Shown here piece by piece: positions 1 through 8,536 of a stretch of DNA of 64,000 bases; the first letter of the stretch is position 1, and the number at the start of each line of letters is the position of its first letter. Both the position numbers and the translations under genes were made by a program. The DNA is from Rhodopseudomonas sp. (lineage in GTDB: Bacteria > Pseudomonadota > Alphaproteobacteria > Rhizobiales > Xanthobacteraceae), in the NCBI RefSeq assembly GCF_013377015.1, contig NZ_JACABA010000001.1, positions 331,554-395,553 on the forward strand. Reading direction: 5' to 3'. The notes beneath the pieces are model-generated. The model ran no database searches. It had not been told where the DNA came from and worked only from the letters and a program-made list of their open reading frames with translations.

Positions 1-61
1 CCAAGGCGGCGAGACATCGCGTCACGACGCTGCGTCGGGCCTTGGGAACATTCTGAGCCAT
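1..61 (-). CDS. 5' end of an unidentified gene running off the left edge
   Basis: An ATG on the minus strand (complement of 59-61) is preceded by a good purine-rich ribosome site (GGGAG about 9-12 bases upstream). It opens a frame that stays open to the window edge and reads MAQNVPKARRSVVTRCLAAL. The first 20 residues are basic and then turn hydrophobic, which could suit the start of a membrane or exported protein. Too little is visible to assign a family. It would be divergent from the carbamoyltransferase gene. Confidence 0.4.
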   Translation of the reverse strand, partial: MAQNVPKARRSVVTRCLAAL

Positions 62-500
62 CTAGGATTCTCCCGGTCTTGTTGAGCATCGACGCCGACA
101 AATATTCTCACCGATCAAGCCGTGAAAATGTCAGGGCGCCTCATATGGGTCGAAATTAATAGCGACTTGGTTCGTGGCCGTCGAAAAGATTATGATCAAG
201 CAACGGTTTCGGTCAAGCAGTGAATGATTGTGAGCTAGCGCACACTCCCCTGAACGCGAAAATCCTACCGTGTTTGCACCGCACTATATGCTGGCGCAGC
301 GATGGTCTTCCGCGCCGCACGCCCCGTCGTTCAGCATCGGAACCAAAGATATGTTCAAGCACCGGCCAATCGCTATATTGGGGAACAATTGAATATCGAC
401 ACAATCGCACCGACATCTTGCATCTTGCGTGGATCCTCCGCGGCCCGGCGACAGCTTCTCCACCCAGCGTGGCCGGGAACTCTCCTTCAGAAAACGGCCA
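62..500. other. 439-bp intergenic region before the carbamoyltransferase gene
   Basis: No convincing gene is seen here. The region separates two divergent genes and should hold promoters for both. It is more AT-rich than the neighbouring coding DNA. The only distinct motif is a 16-base dyad at 229-244 of the form TGTGA-N6-GCACA, annotated separately. No obvious sigma-70 pair with correct spacing could be picked with confidence. Confidence 0.5.
229..244. promoter_or_regulatory. CRP-like dyad TGTGA-GCTAGC-GCACA
   Basis: The 16 bases match the classical CRP/FNR-superfamily layout TGTGA-N6-TCACA with one mismatch. The central six bases are themselves palindromic. The site lies 257 bases before the ATG at 501 and 168 bases before the ATG of the leftward gene. 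Whether the host's CRP-like regulators use this consensus is unknown, so this is only a candidate operator. Confidence 0.25.
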
Positions 501-2309
501 ATGTCCAAACAGCACACTTATGTCCTCGGTTTGAACACTTATGATCACGACGTCAGCGCCTGCCTGCTGCGCGACGGCGAGATTGCATTCGGCATCATGA
601 AAGAACGCATCACGCGGGAAAAACACGCCAGTGGCTTTTACAAGCGGGCGATCGACTATTGCCTCGAGGCCGAGGGCATCACTCTGGACGACATCGATCT
701 GGTGGTCCGCAATTGCTACATCCTGCCGGTGCCGGAGATGGAAGATCGGCTGGTTTATCAGGACATGCCGGGGTTTCTGCCGGAGTATGAACGCGGCGAC
801 GCCTTCAAGCATCCCTGGTTTCGGGCCAACTCCAACAAGATCGTGACGATCTCGCACCATCTGGCGCACGCCTACAGCGCGTTCGCGGTCTCGCCATTCG
901 ACGAAGGTGTGGTGATGATCGTCGACGGCGTCGGGAGCTACCGCTCCGACGTCGACGAGACCTTTCCGGCCACCGACACCGCGTCGCCGCTCGCGCGCGA
1001 ATCCGAGAGCTATTACAAGTTCAGCGGCACCAAGCTCGAATGCCTGAAAAAGGTCTGGATGGAGCCCGACCGCGGCTTCCTCAGCGACGAGTTCTACAAC
1101 ATGCCGGGCCTCGGCGCGCTGTACAGCCGCGCCTCCAGCTACGTCTTCGGCGACTGGAACAAGTGCGGCGAGCTGATGGGGCTTGCGCCCTACGGCCGGC
1201 GCGAGCAGATCAAGCCGCTGATGGAGATTGTCGACAACATCTTGACCGTGCCGCGCTGGACGCCGGAATTCAACCAGCCCTACATCATGGACAGCCCGGG
1301 CAAGTGGGAAGACAGCGCCTCGATGCGGCACTGGGAGGACATGGCCTGGCGCGTGCAGGACGATACCGAAAAGGTGCTGCTGGCGCGGGCGCGCTGGCTG
1401 CGCGAAACCACCGGCGCGAAGAACCTCTGCATTGCCGGCGGCGTGGCGCTGAACTGCGTCGCCAACGGCCGACTCGCACGCGAGGCCGGATTCGAGAACG
1501 TCTGGATTCAGCCCGCCGCGGGCGACGACGGCATTGCGATCGGCTGCGCCTATTACGGTCACCTCGTGGTCCAGGGCAAGCCGCGCGCCTTCGAGATGAA
1601 GCACGCTTATCTGGGCAAGAGCTATCCCGAAGCCGACATCAAGGCGGCCACCGAGAAGATGCTGGTCAAGGTCCAGATCGACGTGGTGCGCAGCGACAAT
1701 ATCTGCGCCGACACTGCCAAACTGCTGGCGGACCAGAAGGTCATCGGCTGGTTCCAGGCCGGTTCGGAATTCGGGCCGCGCGCGCTCGGCAATCGCAGCC
1801 TGCTCGCCGACCCGCGCCAGCCGGAAATGAAGGATATTCTCAACAGCCGGGTTAAGCATCGCCAGCCGTTCCGGCCGTTCGCTCCGATCGTGCTGGCCGA
1901 GCGGGCCGATGAGATATTCGAAGGCAGGGGGAACTCGCCGTTCATGCTGATGGCCAAGACTGTCCGCCCGGAATGGCGCGACAAGATCCCGGCGGTCGTC
2001 CATGTCGACGGCACAGCGCGGATCCAGACGGTGAGCGAAGACACCGCACCGATGCTGTATCGGCTGTTGAAGGAGTTCGAGGCCCTGACCGGCGTGCCGG
2101 TGCTGGTCAACACCTCGTTCAACGTCAAGGGCGAGCCGATCGTCGAGACCCCGCGCGACGCGATGGCCTGCTTCCTCACCACCGGGATCGACCATCTGGT
2201 CATGCACGACACCCTGGTGTCGAAGAACAAGCTGCACCGATTCGTGGCGCCGGTGCTGGATGTCTATATGGACGTCGCAAGCTTGGTGATGTCGACCGCG
2301 CGGGCGTGA
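501..2309 (+). CDS. Carbamoyltransferase, NodU/TobZ/CmcH family
   Basis: Predicted O-carbamoyltransferase that moves the carbamoyl group of carbamoyl phosphate, via carbamoyl-AMP, to a sugar or other hydroxyl. The 602-residue product has the expected two domains. The N-terminal Kae1-like half carries the metal-binding HxxxH (H119 and H123 in SHHLAHA) and a following VDG. The C-terminal half carries FGPRALGNRS and LVNTSFNVKGEP, typical of the carbamoyl phosphate site. The start at 501 is chosen because family similarity begins there; an in-frame ATG at 429 would add 24 unrelated residues. The gene stands alone and converges on murJ with 10 bases between stop codons. The LPS setting suggests an envelope glycan substrate, but this is inference: relatives act on Nod factors and antibiotics too. 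Confidence 0.85.
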   Translation: MSKQHTYVLGLNTYDHDVSACLLRDGEIAFGIMKERITREKHASGFYKRAIDYCLEAEGITLDDIDLVVRNCYILPVPEMEDRLVYQDMPGFLPEYERGDAFKHPWFRANSNKIVTISHHLAHAYSAFAVSPFDEGVVMIVDGVGSYRSDVDETFPATDTASPLARESESYYKFSGTKLECLKKVWMEPDRGFLSDEFYNMPGLGALYSRASSYVFGDWNKCGELMGLAPYGRREQIKPLMEIVDNILTVPRWTPEFNQPYIMDSPGKWEDSASMRHWEDMAWRVQDDTEKVLLARARWLRETTGAKNLCIAGGVALNCVANGRLAREAGFENVWIQPAAGDDGIAIGCAYYGHLVVQGKPRAFEMKHAYLGKSYPEADIKAATEKMLVKVQIDVVRSDNICADTAKLLADQKVIGWFQAGSEFGPRALGNRSLLADPRQPEMKDILNSRVKHRQPFRPFAPIVLAERADEIFEGRGNSPFMLMAKTVRPEWRDKIPAVVHVDGTARIQTVSEDTAPMLYRLLKEFEALTGVPVLVNTSFNVKGEPIVETPRDAMACFLTTGIDHLVMHDTLVSKNKLHRFVAPVLDVYMDVASLVMSTARA

Positions 2310-2319
2310 GCGGCGATGG

Positions 2320-3849
2320 TCAGCCGCGCACCAGCGACCTGAGCCAGCCGCGGCCGAACAGCAGCAGAATCGTCAAGCCATAAACCAGCGCGCCGACCAC
2401 GATCAGCAGCGCCAGCATCGACTCATCGCGCAGCCTGCTCAACGCCGCGAGATACGACGCTGCCAACAACGCCGTGCCCCACAGCGTCGCGCCCAGAATG
2501 ACGCCGGACAGCACGAACTTGCCGACCGAGCGCAGCAGCAGGCGATCGAGTTCGAGATACCCGGCCCGCACCGCGAAGCCAATCACCAGCAACAGGTTGA
2601 TCCAAGCCCCGACCGCGGTGGCGAGCGCCAATCCGACCTGGGCCAGCGATCCCACCAGCGCCACCTTCAGCGCGACGTTGACGGCGACGCCGGTCAGCGC
2701 CGCCTTCACCGGCGTCGCGGTGTTTTTACGGGCATAGAACGGCGCCACTGCGCTGCGGATCAGCACGAACGGCACCAGCGCGATCGCATAAGCGGCGAGC
2801 GTCGCGCCCGCCGAGACGGCGTCGGCTTTGGTGAACGCCCCGCGCGCGAACATCGCCCGCATGATTACGTCCGGCACGGTGAGGAACGCCGCCACGAACG
2901 GCACCGAGAACAGCAGCGTGAATTCGAACGCCCGTCGCTGCGACGCTTTGGCGCCGATATCGTCGCCGGCGGTGAGTTGCCGCGACATTTCCGGCAGCAG
3001 CACGGTGCCGATGGCGATGCCGATCACCCCGATCGGCAGTTGGTTGAGCCGGTCGGCGTAGTACAGCGCCGACAGCGCCCCGGCCGGCAGGAAGGTCGCG
3101 ATGATGGTGTCGGCGAACAACGCCACCTGGGTGCCCATCGAGCCCAGCGTCGCCGGCCCCAGCGCGCGAAAGAACGCGCGGACGTCCTGATCGAGCTTGA
3201 GCGGCGCAAACCGCGGCAACCCGCCGTGGCGTGACAGATCGCCCGCGAGCAGGACGTATTGCAGGAAGCCGGAGATCAGCACGCCCCAGGCGGCGGCGTG
3301 CCCGGCGCTGGGGAAGAACGCCGCCAGCGCCAGCGTCGCCATCATCGAGATGTTGAGGAAGATCGACGCCGCGGCGGCGCTGGCGAAACGCTGCATCACA
3401 TTGAGCATGCCGCCATACAGCGTCACCAGCGTGATCAGCAGCAGATAGGGAAAGGTGATCCGGGTCAGTTCGATCGCCAGCGTACGCTGCGCCGGATCGT
3501 CGGAAAATCCCGGCGCCAGGATGCTCATCATTTGCGGCATGAACAGCAGCGCCGCGACCAGCAGCACCAGTTGCGACGCGAACAGCACGGTGAAGATGCG
3601 GTCGGCGAACAGCCGCGCCGCAGCTCCGCCGCGCTCGCCGCTGACATGGGCGTAGGCCGGCACGAAGGCGGCGTTGAAGGCGCCCTCGGCGAAGATCGCG
3701 CGGAAATGGTTGGGCAGCCGCAACGCCACGAAGAACGCGTCCGCCACCGGCCCGGCGCCGAGAATCGCCGCCAGCATGATGTCGCGAGCGAATCCGGTCA
3801 GCCTGGACAGCAGGGTAAAGCCGCCGACGGTGAAAATGCGTTTCAGCAT
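2320..3849 (-). CDS. murJ: Lipid II flippase MurJ (MviN)
   Basis: Integral membrane flippase moving lipid-linked peptidoglycan precursor across the inner membrane. The 509-residue product has the family length and an alternating hydrophobic pattern consistent with 14 transmembrane helices. The start is typical (SRLTGFARD), as are RLPNHFRAIFAEGAF near residue 44 and YYADRLNQLPIGVIGIAIGT in the middle, which carry the conserved arginines of the central cavity. It is the last gene of a leftward set after the aminotransferase at 3893, with a 43-base gap, so it is probably cotranscribed with it. MurJ is normally essential and housekeeping; a Wzx-type flippase is a less likely alternative given the strong MurJ signature. 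Confidence 0.93.
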   Translation of the reverse strand: MLKRIFTVGGFTLLSRLTGFARDIMLAAILGAGPVADAFFVALRLPNHFRAIFAEGAFNAAFVPAYAHVSGERGGAAARLFADRIFTVLFASQLVLLVAALLFMPQMMSILAPGFSDDPAQRTLAIELTRITFPYLLLITLVTLYGGMLNVMQRFASAAAASIFLNISMMATLALAAFFPSAGHAAAWGVLISGFLQYVLLAGDLSRHGGLPRFAPLKLDQDVRAFFRALGPATLGSMGTQVALFADTIIATFLPAGALSALYYADRLNQLPIGVIGIAIGTVLLPEMSRQLTAGDDIGAKASQRRAFEFTLLFSVPFVAAFLTVPDVIMRAMFARGAFTKADAVSAGATLAAYAIALVPFVLIRSAVAPFYARKNTATPVKAALTGVAVNVALKVALVGSLAQVGLALATAVGAWINLLLVIGFAVRAGYLELDRLLLRSVGKFVLSGVILGATLWGTALLAASYLAALSRLRDESMLALLIVVGALVYGLTILLLFGRGWLRSLVRG

Positions 3850-3892
3850 CAGCGGCTTCTACAGCATGCGGCGATTGCGCAAAACCTCCAAA

Positions 3893-5044
3893 TCAGGCCG
3901 CCAACGCGCCGCGCACCGCCTCGATGATCCGCTGCTGCGTCGGCTCGTCGAGATAGGCGTGCACCGGCAGGCTGATCACGTCCTGCGAAAGCATTTCACA
4001 AACCGGCAGGCCGCCGTCGACGACCGGGAACGCTCGATACGCGGTCTGCTGGTGCATCGATTTCGCATAATAGATCGCGGTCGGAACGCCCTGCGCCTTC
4101 AGCGCGGCAGCGAACGCGTCGCGGTCGGTGCCCGCGGGCAGCCGGATGGTGTAGCAGGCCCAGATCGACGAATTACCCTGGGCGACGCGCGGCACGGTGA
4201 CGATATTGCCAAGGCCGCCCGCATAGCGATCCGCCACCTTGTTGCGCGCAGCGATCTCGTCGTCGAAGATCTTCAGTTTCTCGAGTAGCACCGCGGCCTG
4301 GATGGTATCGAGGCGGCCGGTGAAACCGAGCCGGACGTTGTCGTATTTGTCGGAGCCCTGGCCATGGACGCGGATGCTGCGCAGATCGGCCGCAAGTTGG
4401 TCGTCGTCGGTCAAGATCGCGCCGCCATCGCCAAAGCAGCCGAGCGGCTTGGCCGGAAAGAAACTCGTCGTGGTTGCAAGCGCCAGGGTACCGAGACGCT
4501 TGCCCTTGTAGGTAGCGCCGAACGCCTGCGCGGCGTCGGCGAGCACAAACAGGCCCTCGGCTGCGGCGATCACGCCGATCGTCTCATGATCGGCGGGCTG
4601 GCCGAACAGATCGACCGGGATGACGGCCTTCGGCCTCAGGCCGAGCTGCCTAGCGGTGACGATGCCGCGCTTCAGCGAATCCGCGTCCATGTTGAAGGTC
4701 ACGGCATCGACGTCGACGAACACCGGCGTGGCCCCAGCCAGCGCCACAGCGCCGCCGGTCGCGCAGAAGGTGAACGACGGGCAGAACACCGCATCGCCGG
4801 GGCCAACGCCCTTGGCCATCAGCACCATCTGCAAGGCATCGGTGCCGCTGGCGCAGCTGACCACATGCTTGGCGCCGGAGTATGCCGCAAGCGCGGCCTC
4901 GAGCTGCGTCACTTCGGGACCATTGATGAACTGGCAGTGCGCGAGCACGCGGCCGACTGCGTCGTCGATGGATTGGCCGAGCCGGCGGCGCTGGGCGGCA
5001 AGATCGATGAAGGGAACCGGGTCAGAACGCAGATGCTGATTCAT
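3893..5044 (-). CDS. DegT/DnrJ/EryC1/StrS aminotransferase (GnnB/WbpE-like)
   Basis: PLP-dependent sugar transaminase expected to convert a 3-keto nucleotide sugar into the 3-amino sugar. At 383 residues it has family length. It shows SCASGTDALQ for the cofactor phosphate, DAAQAFGA with the PLP-binding aspartate, and TSFFPAKPLGCFGDGG with catalytic lysine at about residue 199. The opening FIDLAAQRR and HCQFINGPEV resemble WbpE, which acts on a 3-keto UDP-HexNAc derivative. The upstream neighbour is an NAD-dependent oxidoreductase of the kind that makes such 3-keto sugars. Rhodopseudomonas and Bradyrhizobium lipid A contains 2,3-diaminoglucose, made by GnnA and GnnB, so GnnB is the favoured role. 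An O-antigen amino sugar role remains possible. Confidence 0.83.
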   Translation of the reverse strand: MNQHLRSDPVPFIDLAAQRRRLGQSIDDAVGRVLAHCQFINGPEVTQLEAALAAYSGAKHVVSCASGTDALQMVLMAKGVGPGDAVFCPSFTFCATGGAVALAGATPVFVDVDAVTFNMDADSLKRGIVTARQLGLRPKAVIPVDLFGQPADHETIGVIAAAEGLFVLADAAQAFGATYKGKRLGTLALATTTSFFPAKPLGCFGDGGAILTDDDQLAADLRSIRVHGQGSDKYDNVRLGFTGRLDTIQAAVLLEKLKIFDDEIAARNKVADRYAGGLGNIVTVPRVAQGNSSIWACYTIRLPAGTDRDAFAAALKAQGVPTAIYYAKSMHQQTAYRAFPVVDGGLPVCEMLSQDVISLPVHAYLDEPTQQRIIEAVRGALAA

Positions 5045-5089
5045 GGAGCCTTGCTGGATTTAACGTGTGAAAAGTACGGCGTGATCGTC

Positions 5090-6097
5090 CTAGCCCACCA
5101 CGCGGCGCGGCGCCTTGCGTGAGGAGGCCTCGGCCGCGGGCGTCGCCGGTGCCTCAAGACACTGGATCGCGATCTCAAGACTGGCGACACCCTCCTCGCC
5201 GGTCACCGCCGGAATGCCGCCGGACCGGACCGCATTAATGAAGGAAATCAGCTCGGCACGCAGCGGCTCGTCGTGCCCGACCGGCAGATGCCGCATCGAG
5301 TAGCTGCCGTCCGGCTTGAACCCGAAGCACTCGGTCACCTGACGGGTCAACAGATCGCCCTGCACATATTTGCCGCGGGTCGCCACCGTGACGTTGCGGG
5401 CCTTGAATGGCGTCAGCCAGTTGGTGTTGATATGCGCCAGCACGCCGGAAGCGGTACGGAATTGCAGCAACGCGATGTCCTCGCGCTCAGCGACGGCGCT
5501 GGAGAGCTGCGGCTGCACGTCGACGATTTCGGATTCGGTGAACCAGCGGATCAGGTCGATGTCGTGCACCGCCAGATCGATCACCACGCCGACATTGGAC
5601 ATCCGCGGCGGAAACGGTCCGACCCGGGTGATGGCAATCGAGAGGATGTCCTCGTCCCGGATTGCGTGCTTGATCGCGGCGACCGCCGGATTGAAGCGCT
5701 CGACATGACCGACCATCAGCGTCACGCCGGCGCGACGGGCGGCGGTGACGATGTCGAGTCCCTCCTGCACCGTGGACGCGATCGGCTTTTCGACCAGTAC
5801 ATGAATGCCGCGTGCGATACAGGCGAGAGCGATTTCGTGATGAAGATGGGTCGGCGCCGCGATTGTCACCGCGTCGATGCCGGCCAACAGCAGTTCGTCG
5901 AGCGTCGCGAAGGTCTGGCAGTGGATCAATTCGACAGCGCGATCGCGGTGCTCGGCCAACGGATCAACGATTCCGACCAGCGTCACGCCGGGCAATCCGG
6001 CCAACACCCGCCCATGGTTGGTGCCCATGACGCCGGCCCCGATTACGCCGACCCGAAGCGCGGATGTCTTGCCCAAGTCTGTCTTGCTGGAACTCAT
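5090..6097 (-). CDS. Gfo/Idh/MocA-family NAD(P)-dependent sugar oxidoreductase (GnnA-like)
   Basis: Predicted nucleotide-sugar dehydrogenase of 335 residues. The N-terminal Rossmann fold reads VGVIGAGVMGTNHGRVL (residues about 16-32), followed by TIAAPTHLHHEIA and the family EKPIA motif. VVIDLAVHDIDLIRWF lies in the C-terminal alpha/beta domain, where the catalytic histidine is found. It probably oxidises C-3 of a UDP-N-acetyl sugar for the transaminase encoded 45 bases downstream. The pair looks like GnnA/GnnB of 2,3-diaminoglucose synthesis (inference from pairing, lengths and known lipid A chemistry of the group). The start at 6097 follows a GAGG about 10 bases upstream. First gene of the leftward gnnA-gnnB-murJ set. 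Confidence 0.82.
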   Translation of the reverse strand: MSSSKTDLGKTSALRVGVIGAGVMGTNHGRVLAGLPGVTLVGIVDPLAEHRDRAVELIHCQTFATLDELLLAGIDAVTIAAPTHLHHEIALACIARGIHVLVEKPIASTVQEGLDIVTAARRAGVTLMVGHVERFNPAVAAIKHAIRDEDILSIAITRVGPFPPRMSNVGVVIDLAVHDIDLIRWFTESEIVDVQPQLSSAVAEREDIALLQFRTASGVLAHINTNWLTPFKARNVTVATRGKYVQGDLLTRQVTECFGFKPDGSYSMRHLPVGHDEPLRAELISFINAVRSGGIPAVTGEEGVASLEIAIQCLEAPATPAAEASSRKAPRRVVG

Positions 6098-6297
6098 GAG
6101 ATCAAAACCTCGAAATTTCGTTGAGGCTTACTAGCACGCCGCCACAAATGAGGCGAATGCCCCGCCAATCCACCCAAACACGTTTTGATTCAAAGAATTA
6201 CACTGATCCGCACGCCCCGCGATGCCAATCGGACGCAACAACCGCCGTCGCACCGAAACAACTGCCGATGGCGGCCGAACCAGCGCAACCTGCGGCT

Positions 6298-7281
6298 TCA
6301 AACCTGGTAATGGCCACGGTACCATGCGACAAAATTGCGAATACCGTCCTCGATCGCGGTCTCCGGCTTGAAGCCTACATCGCGGACCAGATCGTCGATG
6401 TCGGCGAAGGTTTCCGGAACATCTCCGGGCTGCATCGGCAACATCTCCTTCACCGCCTCGCGGCCGAGCTCGCGCTCCAGCAGCCCGACCACGTGCATCA
6501 ACTCTTCCGGCCGGTGGTTACCGACGTTGTAGATCCGCGCCGGCGCCGCCCCGGCGACGACGTCAGGAACACGATCGATCAGGCGCAGCACCACGCGGGT
6601 CACGTCGGCGATGTAGGTGAAATCGCGGCGCATCCGACCATGGTTGAACAGCTTGATCGGCGCGCCATCGACGATCGCCTTGGCGAATAGGAAGATCGCC
6701 ATGTCGGGCCGATACCACGGCCCGTAGATGGTGAAGAACCGCAGCCCCGTGGTCGGCAGACCGAACAGATGGCTGTAGGAATGCGCCATCACTTCGTTCG
6801 CCTTCTTGGTCGCGGCGTACAGGCTGATCGGATGATCAGTTCGGTCGTCAACCGAAAACGGCAGCTTGGAATTGGCGCCGTAGACCGACGACGACGACGC
6901 ATACAACAAATGGCAGCAGCCGTTGTGGCGGCAGCCCTCCAGCACGTTGACGAAACCCTCGAGATTAGCGTCGGCATAGGCGTGAGGATTGCTGATCGAA
7001 TACCGCACGCCGGCCTGCGCCGCGAGGTGAATCACCACCGCAAACCGGTTGTTCGCGAACAGCGCGGCGACCGCCGCGCGGTCCGCGAGATCGGCGTGGA
7101 CGAAACTGAACCGCGGATTCGCGCGCAGAATCGCCAGTCGGGCGTGCTTGAGCGCGGGATCGTAATAGTCGTTGATATTGTCGAACCCGACGACGTCGCG
7201 TCCCGCGTCCAGCAATTCGCGCGCGACGTGGAATCCGATAAACCCAGCCGCCCCCGTGACCAGTATCGCGTGATTCGACAT
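6298..7281 (-). CDS. lspL: UDP-glucuronate 4-epimerase (LspL/CapI type)
   Basis: Extended short-chain dehydrogenase/epimerase of 327 residues, expected to interconvert UDP-glucuronate and UDP-galacturonate. The nucleotide-binding GAAGFIG is at residues 10-16. FDNINDYYDPALKHARL is a hallmark of the glucuronate epimerase branch. ASSSSVYGANSK supplies the catalytic serine region and SLYAATKK the Tyr-x-x-x-Lys pair. FTIYGPWYRPDMA is close to the usual family motif, with Tyr in place of the more usual Gly after Trp. Galacturonate occurs in the lipid A or core of several rhizobia, so an LPS role is likely. The gene is divergent from the WecA-type transferase gene. Confidence 0.87.
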   Translation of the reverse strand: MSNHAILVTGAAGFIGFHVARELLDAGRDVVGFDNINDYYDPALKHARLAILRANPRFSFVHADLADRAAVAALFANNRFAVVIHLAAQAGVRYSISNPHAYADANLEGFVNVLEGCRHNGCCHLLYASSSSVYGANSKLPFSVDDRTDHPISLYAATKKANEVMAHSYSHLFGLPTTGLRFFTIYGPWYRPDMAIFLFAKAIVDGAPIKLFNHGRMRRDFTYIADVTRVVLRLIDRVPDVVAGAAPARIYNVGNHRPEELMHVVGLLERELGREAVKEMLPMQPGDVPETFADIDDLVRDVGFKPETAIEDGIRNFVAWYRGHYQV

Positions 7282-7522
7282 CTCGCCCTCAGCGAAGCCC
7301 GGAGGCGCGCTGCGCTCCTGACGGATTAAGACCGCGCCTGTTTAGCCGTCGGTTCGCGGGCGCCGCAAGACCCGATTGCGGCGCTATTGCAGGATTGGCT
7401 CCGAAACCATACCAAGGCGGCACGTGGCACCTAACCGGATTCCAGAGCACCATCGTTGTCAAACGCACCGATATTCGCGAACCTAGCCACGGGCGTGCGC
7501 AAAATCCCCTATAGGGAGTGAC

Positions 7523-8536
7523 ATGACCGCCCCCGATTTCCTCGCGTCGCTGGCCACCATCGCGCTCGCAGCGATCATCTGTGCCGTGGTGACGTGGGTG
7601 ATCATGCCGCTGCTGGCGCGCTATGCGCTGGCGCGGCCAAATGCGCGATCGTCGCACCGGCTGCCCACCCCGCAGGGCGCCGGAATTGCCGTCATGATCG
7701 CGACGCTCTCGGTGGCAGGCGGAATCATTGCGTTCATATCGCCGGTCGAAGCCAGCTTTCCTGCAACGTTGTTCGGCGCGACGGTGATGATCGCGCTGGT
7801 CGGAGCCGCCGATGACGTCCGATCGATTCCAATTGTACCACGGCTTGCACTGCAGGCGCTGGCGGTCGGCGCGGTGATGATCGCGATTCCCGGCGACCTT
7901 CGGCTGCTTCCGATTGGTCCGCAGTGGATCGAACGCGCGATTCTGTTCACCGCCGGTCTGTGGTTCATCAACCTCGTGAACTTCATGGACGGGCTGGACT
8001 GGATGACCGTGGTCGAGATCGCGCCGATCACCGGCGCGCTGACCGCACTTGGCCTGTTCGGCGAACTGCCGCCATCCGCGACCATCGTGGCTGCGGCGCT
8101 GTGCGGCGCCATACTCGGCTTCGCACCCTTCAATCGACCGATCGCAAAAGTATTCCTCGGCGACGTCGGCAGCCTGCCGATCGGCTTGCTGGTGGGTTGG
8201 TGTCTGTTGGAACTGGCGCTGCGCCATCATCTCGCGGCCGCCTTGTTGCTGCCGCTTTACTATCTGGCCGATGCATCATTGACGCTGGTCCGCCGGCTGC
8301 TGAACCGCGAACCGGTCTGGCTCGCCCACCGGACGCATTTCTATCAGCGGGCGACCGACAACGGATTCTCCGTGCTTGAAGTCGTCAGTCGGGTGCTCGC
8401 CACCAACCTGGCTCTGGTGATCCTGGCGGGGACCTCGATCATGCTGCGTTCAACGGCGGCAGACCTCGTTGCGCTGGCGTGTGGCGCCGCAACCGTGGCG
8501 TTGTTGCTGGTGCAATTTTCGCGGCCGCGCCGTTAG
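7523..8536 (+). CDS. Undecaprenyl-phosphate sugar-1-phosphate transferase, WecA/WbpL type (glycosyltransferase family 4)
   Basis: Polytopic inner-membrane enzyme that starts O-antigen or related glycan synthesis by putting a HexNAc-1-phosphate on undecaprenyl phosphate. The 337-residue product has about ten hydrophobic segments. Its motifs are the cytosolic Asp-Asp pair in GAADDVR (about residues 94-100), NFMDGLDW (about 153), FLGDVGSLPIG (about 211) and the terminal-loop His motif HRTHFYQR (about 268). An AGGGAG ribosome site lies just before the ATG. Its stop codon overlaps that of the convergent WbpM-type gene (8533-8536). The sugar cannot be read from sequence; a 6-deoxy-HexNAc made by the neighbouring dehydratase is plausible. 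Confidence 0.85.
   Translation: MTAPDFLASLATIALAAIICAVVTWVIMPLLARYALARPNARSSHRLPTPQGAGIAVMIATLSVAGGIIAFISPVEASFPATLFGATVMIALVGAADDVRSIPIVPRLALQALAVGAVMIAIPGDLRLLPIGPQWIERAILFTAGLWFINLVNFMDGLDWMTVVEIAPITGALTALGLFGELPPSATIVAAALCGAILGFAPFNRPIAKVFLGDVGSLPIGLLVGWCLLELALRHHLAAALLLPLYYLADASLTLVRRLLNREPVWLAHRTHFYQRATDNGFSVLEVVSRVLATNLALVILAGTSIMLRSTAADLVALACGAATVALLLVQFSRPRR

Noticed and set aside
213-2237. 674-residue open frame antisense to the carbamoyltransferase gene
   Set aside because: Translation is low in hydrophobic patterning and rich in Arg, His and Asp as expected from the complement of GC-rich coding DNA. The sense frame has full family motifs.
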